This document shows positions 42,369 to 50,114 of a DNA stretch of 64,000 bases, in pieces (the first letter of the stretch is position 1; each line of letters starts with the position of its first letter). Origin of the DNA: Clostridiaceae bacterium Marseille-Q4145 (GTDB lineage Bacteria > Bacillota > Clostridia > Lachnospirales > Lachnospiraceae); contig JAGTTP010000001.1 of the NCBI GenBank assembly GCA_018223365.1, positions 1,306,822 to 1,370,821 on the forward strand, written 5' to 3'. The notes below the pieces were generated by a model. That model was not told where the DNA came from, ran no database searches, and saw nothing but the letters and a program-made list of their open reading frames with translations. Made by a program: the position numbers and the translations under genes.

Positions 42369-42689
42369 ATGAAAGAATTTGAAATCACGCTGAATGCCGT
42401 TTCCAGAAAGAACTTTCGAGTGAGTGCTGATTCTCAGGAAGACGCTTTGCTGCTGGCGGAAGCCATTCTGGAGAACACCGATTTGCTGGACTTTTCAAAT
42501 CAGGATGTAGACAGCATGAATATGAGCTGTGAGGAACAGTGCGGCGGCGTTTGCGAAATCTGCAGTCGAGCCTGTGAGCAGTGCGGTGATTGTATGGATT
42601 TGGAATCGACTTGCCTTTATCCTGACAAGGATTGTGACTACCGTTGCTCTGATTGCGGTGGGTGTATGGCAGGACATGAGGACGATTGA
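42369..42689 (+). CDS. Cysteine-rich ICE protein
   Basis: A 106-residue protein. Residues 1-~50 are ordinary (KEFEITLNAVSRKNFRVSAD). The last ~55 carry twelve cysteines in CxxC-like spacing (CEIC, CEQCGDC, CSDCGGC), which suggests metal binding. ATG 42369 is 8 bases after GGAGG; the longer frame from 42285 overlaps the Toprim gene. It lies just before the probable oriT region. No family was recognised. Confidence 0.65.
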   Translation: MKEFEITLNAVSRKNFRVSADSQEDALLLAEAILENTDLLDFSNQDVDSMNMSCEEQCGGVCEICSRACEQCGDCMDLESTCLYPDKDCDYRCSDCGGCMAGHEDD

Positions 42690-42839
42690 TATTGTTTTTC
42701 GGCTGGTATCAAAGAATGTTCGCCCCGCAGGGAGAACGAATCTGCACTATACCAGCAAGCATCGCCTTTGTGATACCACACAGGCCGCTTGTCAGGGGAA
42801 GCCCCCTGAAACCCCTCACAGGAAAGGAGTGACTTTAAT
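42690..42839 (+). other. Candidate origin of transfer (oriT)
   Basis: This 150-base gap upstream of mobC and the relaxase has nested inverted repeats. The outer arms are GCTGGTAT (42702-42709) and ATACCAGC (42749-42756). Inside them GTTC-G-CCC pairs with GGG-A-GAAC (42718-42737). A third hairpin CAGGGG/CCCCTG lies at 42793-42808. Position and structure are what an oriT should show; the nic site itself is not identified. The RBS of the next gene lies at its end. Confidence 0.55.
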
Positions 42840-42956
42840 TTGAACGGTACATTGATTTTTGTGATTGGTTTTATTTGCAGTTTGCTTTCGGGTGTTATTT
42901 CCATTTGTGTGCTGCAGATCAACCGCATGACCGGAAAGGAGGACCAGAACAAATGA
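42840..42956 (+). CDS. 38-residue membrane protein, DUF3789-like
   Basis: A TTG-started peptide, MNGTLIFVIGFICSLLSGVI and then SICVLQINRMTGKEDQNK. It is one transmembrane helix with a short hydrophilic tail, like DUF3789 proteins found upstream of mobC in related ICEs. AAAGGAG lies 10 bases upstream. Its stop overlaps the mobC start (ATGA). Confidence 0.65.
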   Translation: MNGTLIFVIGFICSLLSGVISICVLQINRMTGKEDQNK

Positions 42957-43282
42957 GAAAAAGAAACGTGCATATTCAATTCTGGCTGAACCGTAAGGAA
43001 GCTGAATCGCTGGATAAAAAGGTGCGCCGCAGCGGACTTTCCCGTGAAGCGTACCTCCGCCATCTGATTGATGGTGTGGTGCCGCAGGACGCGCCTCCGC
43101 CGGACTATTATTCCATGATGCGGGAACTGCACGGGATTGCCAACAACCTAAACCAGATCGCGCAGAAGGCTCACACATTGAATGTAGTTGATGCGCAGCG
43201 ATATGACAATTACACCCGACAGTTGGAAGGTACAATCAGGAAAATCACAGAGGCAGTGATTTTGCCGAAACCGATGGAGTAA
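42953..43282 (+). CDS. mobC: MobC-like relaxosome accessory protein
   Basis: A 109-residue protein. The N-terminal ribbon-helix-helix-like region (NVHIQFWLNRKEAESLDKKV RRSGLSREAYLRHLI) and the MobC core (MMRELHGIANNLNQIAQKAH) are clear. MobC binds oriT and helps the relaxase to nick. ATG 42953 follows AAAGGAGG. It is 7 bases from the relaxase gene. Confidence 0.85.
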   Translation: MRKRNVHIQFWLNRKEAESLDKKVRRSGLSREAYLRHLIDGVVPQDAPPPDYYSMMRELHGIANNLNQIAQKAHTLNVVDAQRYDNYTRQLEGTIRKITEAVILPKPME

Positions 43283-43289
43283 GTGGAGA

Positions 43290-44732
43290 ATGGCTACCAC
43301 ATCCATATGGCGGGTCAAAGGTTGGCTGGGTAAGGTAGTCATTTATATTGAGAACCCGGACAAGACGGAGAATCCCGCCTTTTATGAAAAAACGGATATG
43401 ACAGAAGGACAAGCCCAGGGGCTTTCCGATGTTATTGATTATGCTGTGAATAGTGAGAAAACTCAGGCAGGCAGTGAAAACACCGCCGTCATGCAGCAAT
43501 TTGTTTCCGGTGTGAACTGCCATTCGGCCACGGCCCGTGAAGAAATGATTGCTGTGAAGAAACGCTTTGGAAAAGAGGACGGCACCATAGCCTACCACGG
43601 ATACCAGTCCTTTGCCCCTGGAGAGGCTACGCCGGAAATGGCACATGAGATTGGTGTCAGGTTGGCGCAGCAGCTTTGGGGCGAAAAATACCAGGTAGTT
43701 GTTGCCACCCATCTGGATAAGAAAAACCACCTGCATAATCATTTTGTGGTCAACACGGTATCTTTTCTGGATGGCATCAAATATCACCGCACGGAAAAGG
43801 ACTATTACGATATGCAGAAGGCGTCCGATAATTTATGCCGGGAGTATGGCATGTCAGTCATTGAAGAACCAAAGCGAGGAAAAGGCAAACAGTACGGTGA
43901 ATGGAGAGCAGAGAAAGAAGGCCGACCGACATGGCGCGGCATCGTCCGCTCCGAGATTGACGAAGCGATTCGGCAGTCGATGACGGAACGCCAGTTTTTT
44001 GATAATCTCCGCAAACGCGGCTATGAAATCAAATTGGGCAAGGACATTTCTGTGCGGCCACCGGGCAAAGAGCGCTTTGTACGTTTGGAACGAAACTTTG
44101 GTGAGCTTTATTCCTATGATGGGATCAAAAAGCGAATACTGGCACAGGTCAGCCGGGAGCGTCCTTTGATGGAACCGGAGCGTGCAACACATCATGCAAG
44201 GCTGCGTGGTGACATCAACGGCGCACGAAAGATTACCGGGTTCCGTGCATTGTATTTTCACTATTGTTATCTGCTTGGCATCTTTCCAAAGAATCAGTTC
44301 AAGCGAAATAAACGCCTCCATTTTCTTCTCCGAGAGGACTTGATGAAATTGGATGCCATATCGGAAGAAACAAAGCTGCTGGTGAAAAATCACATTGATA
44401 CTGTCGAGCAGCTTTCTTTCTATAAAGCGGGTCTGGAAACTAAAATCAAGGTCTTGACTGCTGACCGAAAGGTGCTGTACCGAAAACAGCGGACTGTATC
44501 AGTGAAATCAGATGACGAGCGGCTGTCAGCGGTCAAGGAGCAGATCACGGCGGTTTCCAAAGAGCTGGCTGCACTGCGAAGGGAGGTGAGATTATGTGAT
44601 GATATTGCAGAACGCTCCGGCGTAATCAAAGAGAAATTGAAAGCAGTCCAGGAGGACAAAGAATCTCAAGGAAAGGAGAACAAACGCAATGAACAATTCA
44701 GGCGACGCAGCGGAACAGGTCGTCAGGCTTAG
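43290..44732 (+). CDS. MOBP-type relaxase
   Basis: A 480-residue relaxase. The N-terminal domain has the candidate catalytic tyrosine region (IDYAVNSEKT, Tyr51) and the three-His metal motif ATHLDKKNHLHNHFVVN (His141, His149, His151). It should nick oriT and lead the strand into the recipient. The C-terminal third is basic and likely coiled coil. It overlaps the PcfB-like gene by 44 bases. Confidence 0.9.
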   Translation: MATTSIWRVKGWLGKVVIYIENPDKTENPAFYEKTDMTEGQAQGLSDVIDYAVNSEKTQAGSENTAVMQQFVSGVNCHSATAREEMIAVKKRFGKEDGTIAYHGYQSFAPGEATPEMAHEIGVRLAQQLWGEKYQVVVATHLDKKNHLHNHFVVNTVSFLDGIKYHRTEKDYYDMQKASDNLCREYGMSVIEEPKRGKGKQYGEWRAEKEGRPTWRGIVRSEIDEAIRQSMTERQFFDNLRKRGYEIKLGKDISVRPPGKERFVRLERNFGELYSYDGIKKRILAQVSRERPLMEPERATHHARLRGDINGARKITGFRALYFHYCYLLGIFPKNQFKRNKRLHFLLREDLMKLDAISEETKLLVKNHIDTVEQLSFYKAGLETKIKVLTADRKVLYRKQRTVSVKSDDERLSAVKEQITAVSKELAALRREVRLCDDIAERSGVIKEKLKAVQEDKESQGKENKRNEQFRRRSGTGRQA

Positions 44733-45504
44733 TTTGGAGGGAACGGAGGTTGCCTTGAAACTTACGGGTTCCGCTGCAAAGAACATTGCTGCCGCCCTCT
44801 ATGCGGTGCTGAAAAACCGGGATAAGAACAAAATCAAGGGCAGGCAGCGTCTTACGGCCATGCTGAAAAGCGGTAAGGAATTGAAAGTGTTTACCATCAG
44901 TGAGGAACATCTGAAACAGTTTGCTACCGAAGCTAAACGATATGGTGTTGTTTACTGCGCCCTGCGCGGCAAGGAAAAATCCGCAGATGGCATGGTGGAT
45001 GTGATGGTTCGAGCTGAGGACGCTTCCAAGATTAACCGCATTGTAGAGCGCTTCCATCTTGCTACTGTGGACACAGCATCTATCAAGCACGAGATTGAGA
45101 AGGCACGGGCCGAAAAAGGCAATGCGGATAAAAAGGTAGCTCCCGATGCTCCTGAAAAGGGCCAGCCCGAAAAAAGTGAAGAAGATCAGTTGCTGGATGA
45201 TTTGCTGGGAGCACCCGCAAAAAAAGAGGAGGCCGCACCGGAAAACCCCTCTGCGGCGAGGATGGAAAAATCCCCTCCGTCCGAGCCTATCTCAAAGCCG
45301 CCAGAGAAAGCCGCCGAGGGTGCTGCTAAAATTGCCGAGCAGCGTCCTTCTGTCCGCAAGGAGCTGAGGGACATTCAGGCGAAACGCAAGCAGGAAGAAG
45401 CTGCTGTTCCAACTAAAGAACCGGAGCGTACCAAAAAGCCGGTAGAAAAATCACTCCAGCATAAGCAGCCATCCCGGAAAAAGAAAAAAGCAAAGGAGAG
45501 ATAA
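44689..45504 (+). CDS. PcfB-like (DUF3801) coupling accessory protein
   Basis: A 271-residue protein. Residues 1-~140 match DUF3801/PcfB (LSLEGTEVALKLTGSAAKNIAA, KELKVFTISEEHLKQFATEAKRYGV). The rest is a charged, proline-, lysine- and glutamate-rich disordered tail. PcfB of pCF10 links the relaxosome to the VirD4 coupling protein. The binding site AAAGGAG lies inside the relaxase gene. Its KAKER ending encodes the AAAGGAG of the next gene. Confidence 0.82.
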   Translation: MNNSGDAAEQVVRLSLEGTEVALKLTGSAAKNIAAALYAVLKNRDKNKIKGRQRLTAMLKSGKELKVFTISEEHLKQFATEAKRYGVVYCALRGKEKSADGMVDVMVRAEDASKINRIVERFHLATVDTASIKHEIEKARAEKGNADKKVAPDAPEKGQPEKSEEDQLLDDLLGAPAKKEEAAPENPSAARMEKSPPSEPISKPPEKAAEGAAKIAEQRPSVRKELRDIQAKRKQEEAAVPTKEPERTKKPVEKSLQHKQPSRKKKKAKER

Positions 45505-45507
45505 GCC

Positions 45508-46404
45508 ATGAGTAATTTTGATGATATTTTTGAAGCAAGCGCTCCTCGTAAGAATCTGAGTGATCAGCCCTTCGATAAAGAGGCGTGGGCAGAGAAAAAG
45601 CAGGCGGAGCGGCAGGCAGTATATGACCTTGCGGATACTACGGCAGAGGCGGTCAGTGCGGACGGCGGCAAGTTTCAGGCGTATTTGGATGTGCAGACCC
45701 GGTTCAATCGGTATTCTGCCACCAATGCCCTGCTGATTCTGGCGCAGAAACCGGAAGCCGTGCAGCTCAAAGATTTTGACGGGTGGAAAGACGCCAGTGC
45801 TTCCATCAAGCGTCAGCAGAAAGGTATTCTCATTCTGGAACCCGGAGAAGAATACGAGCGTGAAGATGGCTCCATCGGAACTTCTTACAATGTGAAGCGG
45901 GTTTTTGACATTTCCCAGACGACTGCCCGTGTGAAACCTCAGTCTACGGTCAGCATGGACAATCGAGTGCTTTTGAAGGCATTGATTTCCCGACCGCCTG
46001 TACCGATGCAGACCGTGGACGAGCTTCCCAATCATATGGGTGCGCTGTATGACCATGAGCAGCAGGTCATTTTTGTGCGCAGGGGTATGGATGCCGCAGA
46101 TATTTTCCGCAGCGTGTCTAAGGAACTAGCTCATGCGGAAATTGCGGGAATGGCCAAAGATTACACCCGTGAAGCGGCGGCGTTTTCTGCATACAGTGTG
46201 TCCTATATGCTTTGCAAGGAATATGGCATCGACGTCAGCGGATACGATTTCAGCCGTCTGCCGGATAACTTCCGGGAGAACGATGCACAGAGCACCCGTG
46301 CAGTGCTGGCAGAGATTCGGGATGCAGCCGGAAATATCTCCGGGCGTATGAACCGGGCGCTGGAACAAAACCGGCAGCCGAAATCGAAAGAACAGGAGCG
46401 TTAA
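45508..46404 (+). CDS. ArdC-like protein with degenerate metallopeptidase motif
   Basis: A 298-residue protein. The N-terminal half resembles the ArdC single-stranded-DNA-binding domain (FQAYLDVQTRFNRYSATNALLIL, KDFDGWKDASASIKRQQKGI). The C-terminal half resembles the linked metallopeptidase domain, but the expected HELAH-type zinc motif reads SKELAHAE, with Lys replacing the first His. It may protect incoming DNA without peptidase activity. It ends SKEQER, supplying AGGAG for the next gene. Confidence 0.75.
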   Translation: MSNFDDIFEASAPRKNLSDQPFDKEAWAEKKQAERQAVYDLADTTAEAVSADGGKFQAYLDVQTRFNRYSATNALLILAQKPEAVQLKDFDGWKDASASIKRQQKGILILEPGEEYEREDGSIGTSYNVKRVFDISQTTARVKPQSTVSMDNRVLLKALISRPPVPMQTVDELPNHMGALYDHEQQVIFVRRGMDAADIFRSVSKELAHAEIAGMAKDYTREAAAFSAYSVSYMLCKEYGIDVSGYDFSRLPDNFRENDAQSTRAVLAEIRDAAGNISGRMNRALEQNRQPKSKEQER

Positions 46405-46407
46405 AGC

Positions 46408-46596
46408 ATGGGAAAAGAAGAAAAACGTGTCCTTACTTTGGACAAATACGAACACGGCGTTGTTGTCAACGCCCTGAATGAGATGCGTAATGATCTTTTG
46501 GAAGAACAGCGCTCCACCGATATTGTGGATGAGGTGCTGCTGAAAGCCATTGATGCCCCGATAAAAAAGGTCAAGTGCCGTGATGAAGCAAGATAA
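46408..46596 (+). CDS. Small ICE protein before virD4
   Basis: A 62-residue charged, helical protein (LDKYEHGVVVNALNEMRNDLLEEQRS). The binding site AGGAG is embedded in the end of the ArdC-like gene. It overlaps the VirD4 gene start by 14 bases. Small proteins of this kind precede virD4 in related ICEs; function unknown. Confidence 0.65.
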   Translation: MGKEEKRVLTLDKYEHGVVVNALNEMRNDLLEEQRSTDIVDEVLLKAIDAPIKKVKCRDEAR

Positions 46597-48382
46597 TCGC
46601 AAGGCGCAGCTTGCATTCTGCCTGTTTGGTATTTTCCCGGTGATATGGCTGGGGCTTCTTATGGCTCCGGCGGTATCAGGGGGATTGCCTGAAATCATCG
46701 CGACATTTCCTGCAGCGATGAATGCTCCATTTCATATTGTGCTTTGTGAGGATAGCCTGAGAGCTGTCCTTATTTCTTTATGTGCCTATGGAATGGGCAT
46801 CGGTATTTACTTTTCCTCTCGCCGCAATTATCGCAGAGGTGAGGAACATGGTTCAGCAAAATGGGGCGATGCCAGAGCCGTGAACAAAAAATACCGGGAT
46901 AAAAGGCCAGAGCAGAACAAGCTGTTTACGCAGAATGTGCGCATGGGTCTGGACGGCAGAAAGCACCGGCGAAATCTCAACACAGTAGTCATCGGCGGCA
47001 GTGGTGCGGGCAAGAGCTTTAACCTGGCGAAGCCAAATTTGATGCAGGCCAATACGTCATTTACAGCTTTAGATCCGAAGGGGGAACTGGTGAGAGATAC
47101 CGGGTATTTGCTGGAGCAAAAAGGGTATGAAGTCCGGGTGTTGGATCTTCTGAACATGGAAAAGAGCTTTTGCTATAATCCGTTCGTCTATCTGCGGGAT
47201 GACAATGATGTGCAGCGCTTAGTTACCAACCTGTTCAAATCCACAACCCCGAAAGGCAGTCAGTCGCAGGACCCATTCTGGGACACTGCGGCATCTATGC
47301 TGTTGCTTGCGCTGATATTCTATCTCCACCATGAAGCACCGGAGGATGAACAAAATTTCCCGATGGTCATGGAAATGCTGCGGGCTGGTGAAGTCCGGGA
47401 GGATGATGACTGCTATCAGTCACCGTTGGATGAACTGTTTGAGCGCTTGGAGATGCAAAATCCGGATCATATCGCGGTCAAGTATTATAAGGACTATCAC
47501 TCCGGCAGTGCCAAGACCTTGAAATCCATTCAGATCACTCTTGCTGCAAGACTGGAAAAGTTCAACCTTTCTTCTCTGGCAGCGTTGACTGCGACGGATG
47601 AGCTGGACCTGGCAAGCATGGGCGAGAAAAAAGTGGCCCTATTCGCGTTGATTCCGGACAACGATACCAGCTTTAACTTTTTGGTATCCATCTTGTACAC
47701 GCAGATTTTTCAGCAGCTTTTCTGGCTGGCAGATCACAAGTACGGTGGAAGCCTGCCTGTCCCCGTCCATTTTCTCATGGACGAGTTCGCAAACGTCAGC
47801 TTGCCGGATGATTTTGACAAGATTCTGGCAACCATGCGTTCCAGAAATGTGAGTGTCACTATTATTTTGCAGAATATTGCCCAGCTAAAGGCTCTCTTTG
47901 AAAAGCAATGGGAGAGCATACTGGGCAACTGCGATGAGCTGCTGTATCTCGGCGGTAATGAAACCAGCACCCATAAGCTGATTTCAGAGTCATATCTGGG
48001 AAAAGCCACGATTGATACGAACACCTATGGAAAATCTACCGGGCGAAGTGGAAATTATTCCACCAACTATCAGATCACCGGGCGTGAGCTGATGACGCCG
48101 GATGAGGTCCGCATGATGGATAACCGCTATGCGCTGCTGTTTATCCGTGGTGAGCGTCCGATCATGGACGAAAAGTACAATCCGCTAAAGCACCCGGATG
48201 TAGCCTTGACTGCATTGGGCGGCGCACCAACTTATGAGCATGGCAAAACAGACCATGTAACTGCAACAATCTCTACCGGAGCTGTATCTGAATCCGATGT
48301 ACCGGAGCCGGACAGCACCGCAGACGATACCGTAGAGCTTCTATCCAGTGAAGAGATAGAGGCTCTTTTTCATTTAATCTAA
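46583..48382 (+). CDS. VirD4/TraG-type conjugative coupling protein
   Basis: A 599-residue protein. Two N-terminal transmembrane helices (about 9-30 and 58-78) are followed by the ATPase domain with Walker A GGSGAGKS (138-145), DPKGEL and Walker B HFLMDEFANV. It delivers the relaxase-DNA complex to the secretion channel. ATG 46583 is preferred; GTG 46580 is adjacent and possible. The TcpA-type alternative is excluded by the TraG-like extended C-terminus. Confidence 0.92.
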   Translation: MKQDNRKAQLAFCLFGIFPVIWLGLLMAPAVSGGLPEIIATFPAAMNAPFHIVLCEDSLRAVLISLCAYGMGIGIYFSSRRNYRRGEEHGSAKWGDARAVNKKYRDKRPEQNKLFTQNVRMGLDGRKHRRNLNTVVIGGSGAGKSFNLAKPNLMQANTSFTALDPKGELVRDTGYLLEQKGYEVRVLDLLNMEKSFCYNPFVYLRDDNDVQRLVTNLFKSTTPKGSQSQDPFWDTAASMLLLALIFYLHHEAPEDEQNFPMVMEMLRAGEVREDDDCYQSPLDELFERLEMQNPDHIAVKYYKDYHSGSAKTLKSIQITLAARLEKFNLSSLAALTATDELDLASMGEKKVALFALIPDNDTSFNFLVSILYTQIFQQLFWLADHKYGGSLPVPVHFLMDEFANVSLPDDFDKILATMRSRNVSVTIILQNIAQLKALFEKQWESILGNCDELLYLGGNETSTHKLISESYLGKATIDTNTYGKSTGRSGNYSTNYQITGRELMTPDEVRMMDNRYALLFIRGERPIMDEKYNPLKHPDVALTALGGAPTYEHGKTDHVTATISTGAVSESDVPEPDSTADDTVELLSSEEIEALFHLI

Positions 48383-48396
48383 GGAGGAACTATACA

Positions 48397-48756
48397 ATGA
48401 AAAAACTGTTTTCCAAGAATCAGAAACCTGTAAATGGCACCATCAAGCTGGAGCGTAAAGTCAAAAGAGGCTTTCGTTTTTACACCGCCACAGTCCTGTT
48501 CGGCGCATTTGTGCTGGGTATGGGTGTTACCGCTTATGCGGCCAGTGACCCGATTGCAGTGGTCAACAATCTCTCCGATTTCATCTTTGGCCTGATTCGC
48601 GCGGTCGGCCTCATTTTGCTGGGCTGGGGCATTGTTCAGGTGGGACTTTCGTTTCAGTCCCATGATCCCAGCCAGCGTTCCAATGGCTTTCTGACTTTGG
48701 CCGGCGGCGTTGTGATTACCTTCGCAAAGGAAATTCTGACTTTGATCACAGGCTAA
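48397..48756 (+). CDS. VirB2-like small membrane protein
   Basis: A 119-residue protein with a basic N-terminus, a hydrophobic segment ending TAYAAS (signal peptide-like), and two further helices (FIFGLIRAVGLILLGWGIV and LTLAGGVVITFAKEILTLI). The size and layout match pilin-like VirB2/Maff2-type proteins of Gram-positive type IV secretion. AAGGAGG precedes the ATG. The VirB6-like gene follows after a hairpin. Confidence 0.7.
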   Translation: MKKLFSKNQKPVNGTIKLERKVKRGFRFYTATVLFGAFVLGMGVTAYAASDPIAVVNNLSDFIFGLIRAVGLILLGWGIVQVGLSFQSHDPSQRSNGFLTLAGGVVITFAKEILTLITG

Positions 48757-48786
48757 GCGGTTATCATCAATCAATCTGCGGGAAAT

Positions 48787-48814
48787 GCGGCAGGGCGTGA
48801 AAGCGTCCTGCCGC
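48787..48814 (+). other. Stem-loop between virB2- and virB6-like genes
   Basis: GCGGCAGGGCG pairs with CGTCCTGCCGC (one G-T pair) around TGAAAG. There is no U-tract. It may shield the abundant pilin mRNA from decay or partly terminate transcription before the virB6-like gene. Confidence 0.55.
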
Positions 48815-48840
48815 TGTTTCGCTGAAAGGAGGAAAAAACA

Positions 48841-49677
48841 TTGAGTGATAACTGGGTTGTTCAAAACCTTGAAAATGCTTTGAACACATGGAATGAGAAG
48901 CTGTCGGAAATCTGGCAGCTTATTACTCAAAGCCCGCAGCAATTTAAGGGCGGTGCGATTTGGGGCGTGATTGTTAATATTCATGGCGCTTTGCAGGCCA
49001 TTGGCATTGCCCTATTGGTACTTTTCTTTGTTGTGGGCGTAATGAAAACCTGTGGCTCCTTCGCAGAAGTCAAAAGACCGGAGCACGCATTGAAACTATT
49101 TATCCGATTTGCGTTGGCAAAAGGCGCTGTCACCTATGGAATGGAGTTGATGCTGGCATTGTTCAATATTGCGCAGGGCGTTATCTCCACGATCATGCAG
49201 GCATCTGGTATCGGGACAGCACAGCAGACCGTTCTTCCCGATGAAATTGTTACGGCTGTAGAGGATTGTGGATTTTTTGAATCCATTCCTCTCTGGGCTG
49301 TAACTTTGATTGGCGGACTGTTCATTACAGTTCTTTCTTTTGTCATGATAATGACGGTTTATGGGCGCTTTTTTAAGTTGTACCTTTACACGGCCATTGC
49401 CCCTATTCCACTCTCCAGCTTTGCCGGAGAACCGAGCCAGAACGTTGGAAAAAGCTTCATTCGTTCCTATGCCGCTGTGTGTCTGGAGGGCGCGATCATT
49501 GTGCTGGCCTGCATCATCTTTTCGCTGTTTGCGGCTGCACCGCCGACAGTTGACCCTGATGCGGCGGCAGTATCTATGGTGTGGAGCTACATCGGAGAAC
49601 TGGTCTTTAACATGCTGGTATTGGTCGGTGCAGTGAAGATGGCCGACCGCGTAGTGCGTGAAATGATGGGGCTGTAA
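48841..49677 (+). CDS. VirB6/TrbL-like membrane channel protein
   Basis: A 278-residue protein with about six hydrophobic segments and the cytoplasmic loop PERAL-like region (EVKRPEHALKLFIRFALAKG), typical of the VirB6/TrbL-type protein of Clostridial ICEs (CD1107-like). It is the inner-membrane channel core of the secretion system. The start is TTG 48841 after AAAGGAGG. Confidence 0.82.
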   Translation: MSDNWVVQNLENALNTWNEKLSEIWQLITQSPQQFKGGAIWGVIVNIHGALQAIGIALLVLFFVVGVMKTCGSFAEVKRPEHALKLFIRFALAKGAVTYGMELMLALFNIAQGVISTIMQASGIGTAQQTVLPDEIVTAVEDCGFFESIPLWAVTLIGGLFITVLSFVMIMTVYGRFFKLYLYTAIAPIPLSSFAGEPSQNVGKSFIRSYAAVCLEGAIIVLACIIFSLFAAAPPTVDPDAAAVSMVWSYIGELVFNMLVLVGAVKMADRVVREMMGL

Positions 49678-49697
49678 TTTGGAAAGGAGCAAGCAAA

Positions 49698-50114
49698 ATG
49701 GAAGTAAAAATCAACCGTGAAATTCGTAACTACACGGAATCTATGTTTTTCGGACTGACCATGCGGCAATTTGTATTTTCGCTGTTGGCAGTCCTTGTGG
49801 CAGTAGGACTGTATTTTCTGCTTCACACCCATGTGGGTACAGAAACGGTGTCCTGGATGTGTGTTCTCGGTGCTGCACCCTTTGCGGCGCTGGGGTTTGT
49901 GTCATACCACGGCATGAGCGCTGAACAGTTTCTGTGGGCATGGTTCCGCTCTGAAATTCTGGAACCGAAACGGCTTTATTTCAGACCGAACAATTATTAT
50001 TACGAGATACTGAAAGATACCATTGCAGACCACGAAAAAGAAATGTTGACCGGGAAGCCCGCAAATAAAGCAAAGAAGCGCAAGACCAGAAAGAAGGAGG
50101 AACATCATGCTTAA
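49698..50114 (+). CDS. PrgI family (VirB3-like) membrane protein
   Basis: A 138-residue protein with two adjacent helices (about 26-43 and 52-70) and the PrgI-type N-terminus EVKINREIRNYTESMFFGLT; the C-terminus is lysine-rich. VirB3 partners the VirB4 ATPase. It overlaps the VirB4 gene by 8 bases. Confidence 0.88.
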   Translation: MEVKINREIRNYTESMFFGLTMRQFVFSLLAVLVAVGLYFLLHTHVGTETVSWMCVLGAAPFAALGFVSYHGMSAEQFLWAWFRSEILEPKRLYFRPNNYYYEILKDTIADHEKEMLTGKPANKAKKRKTRKKEEHHA

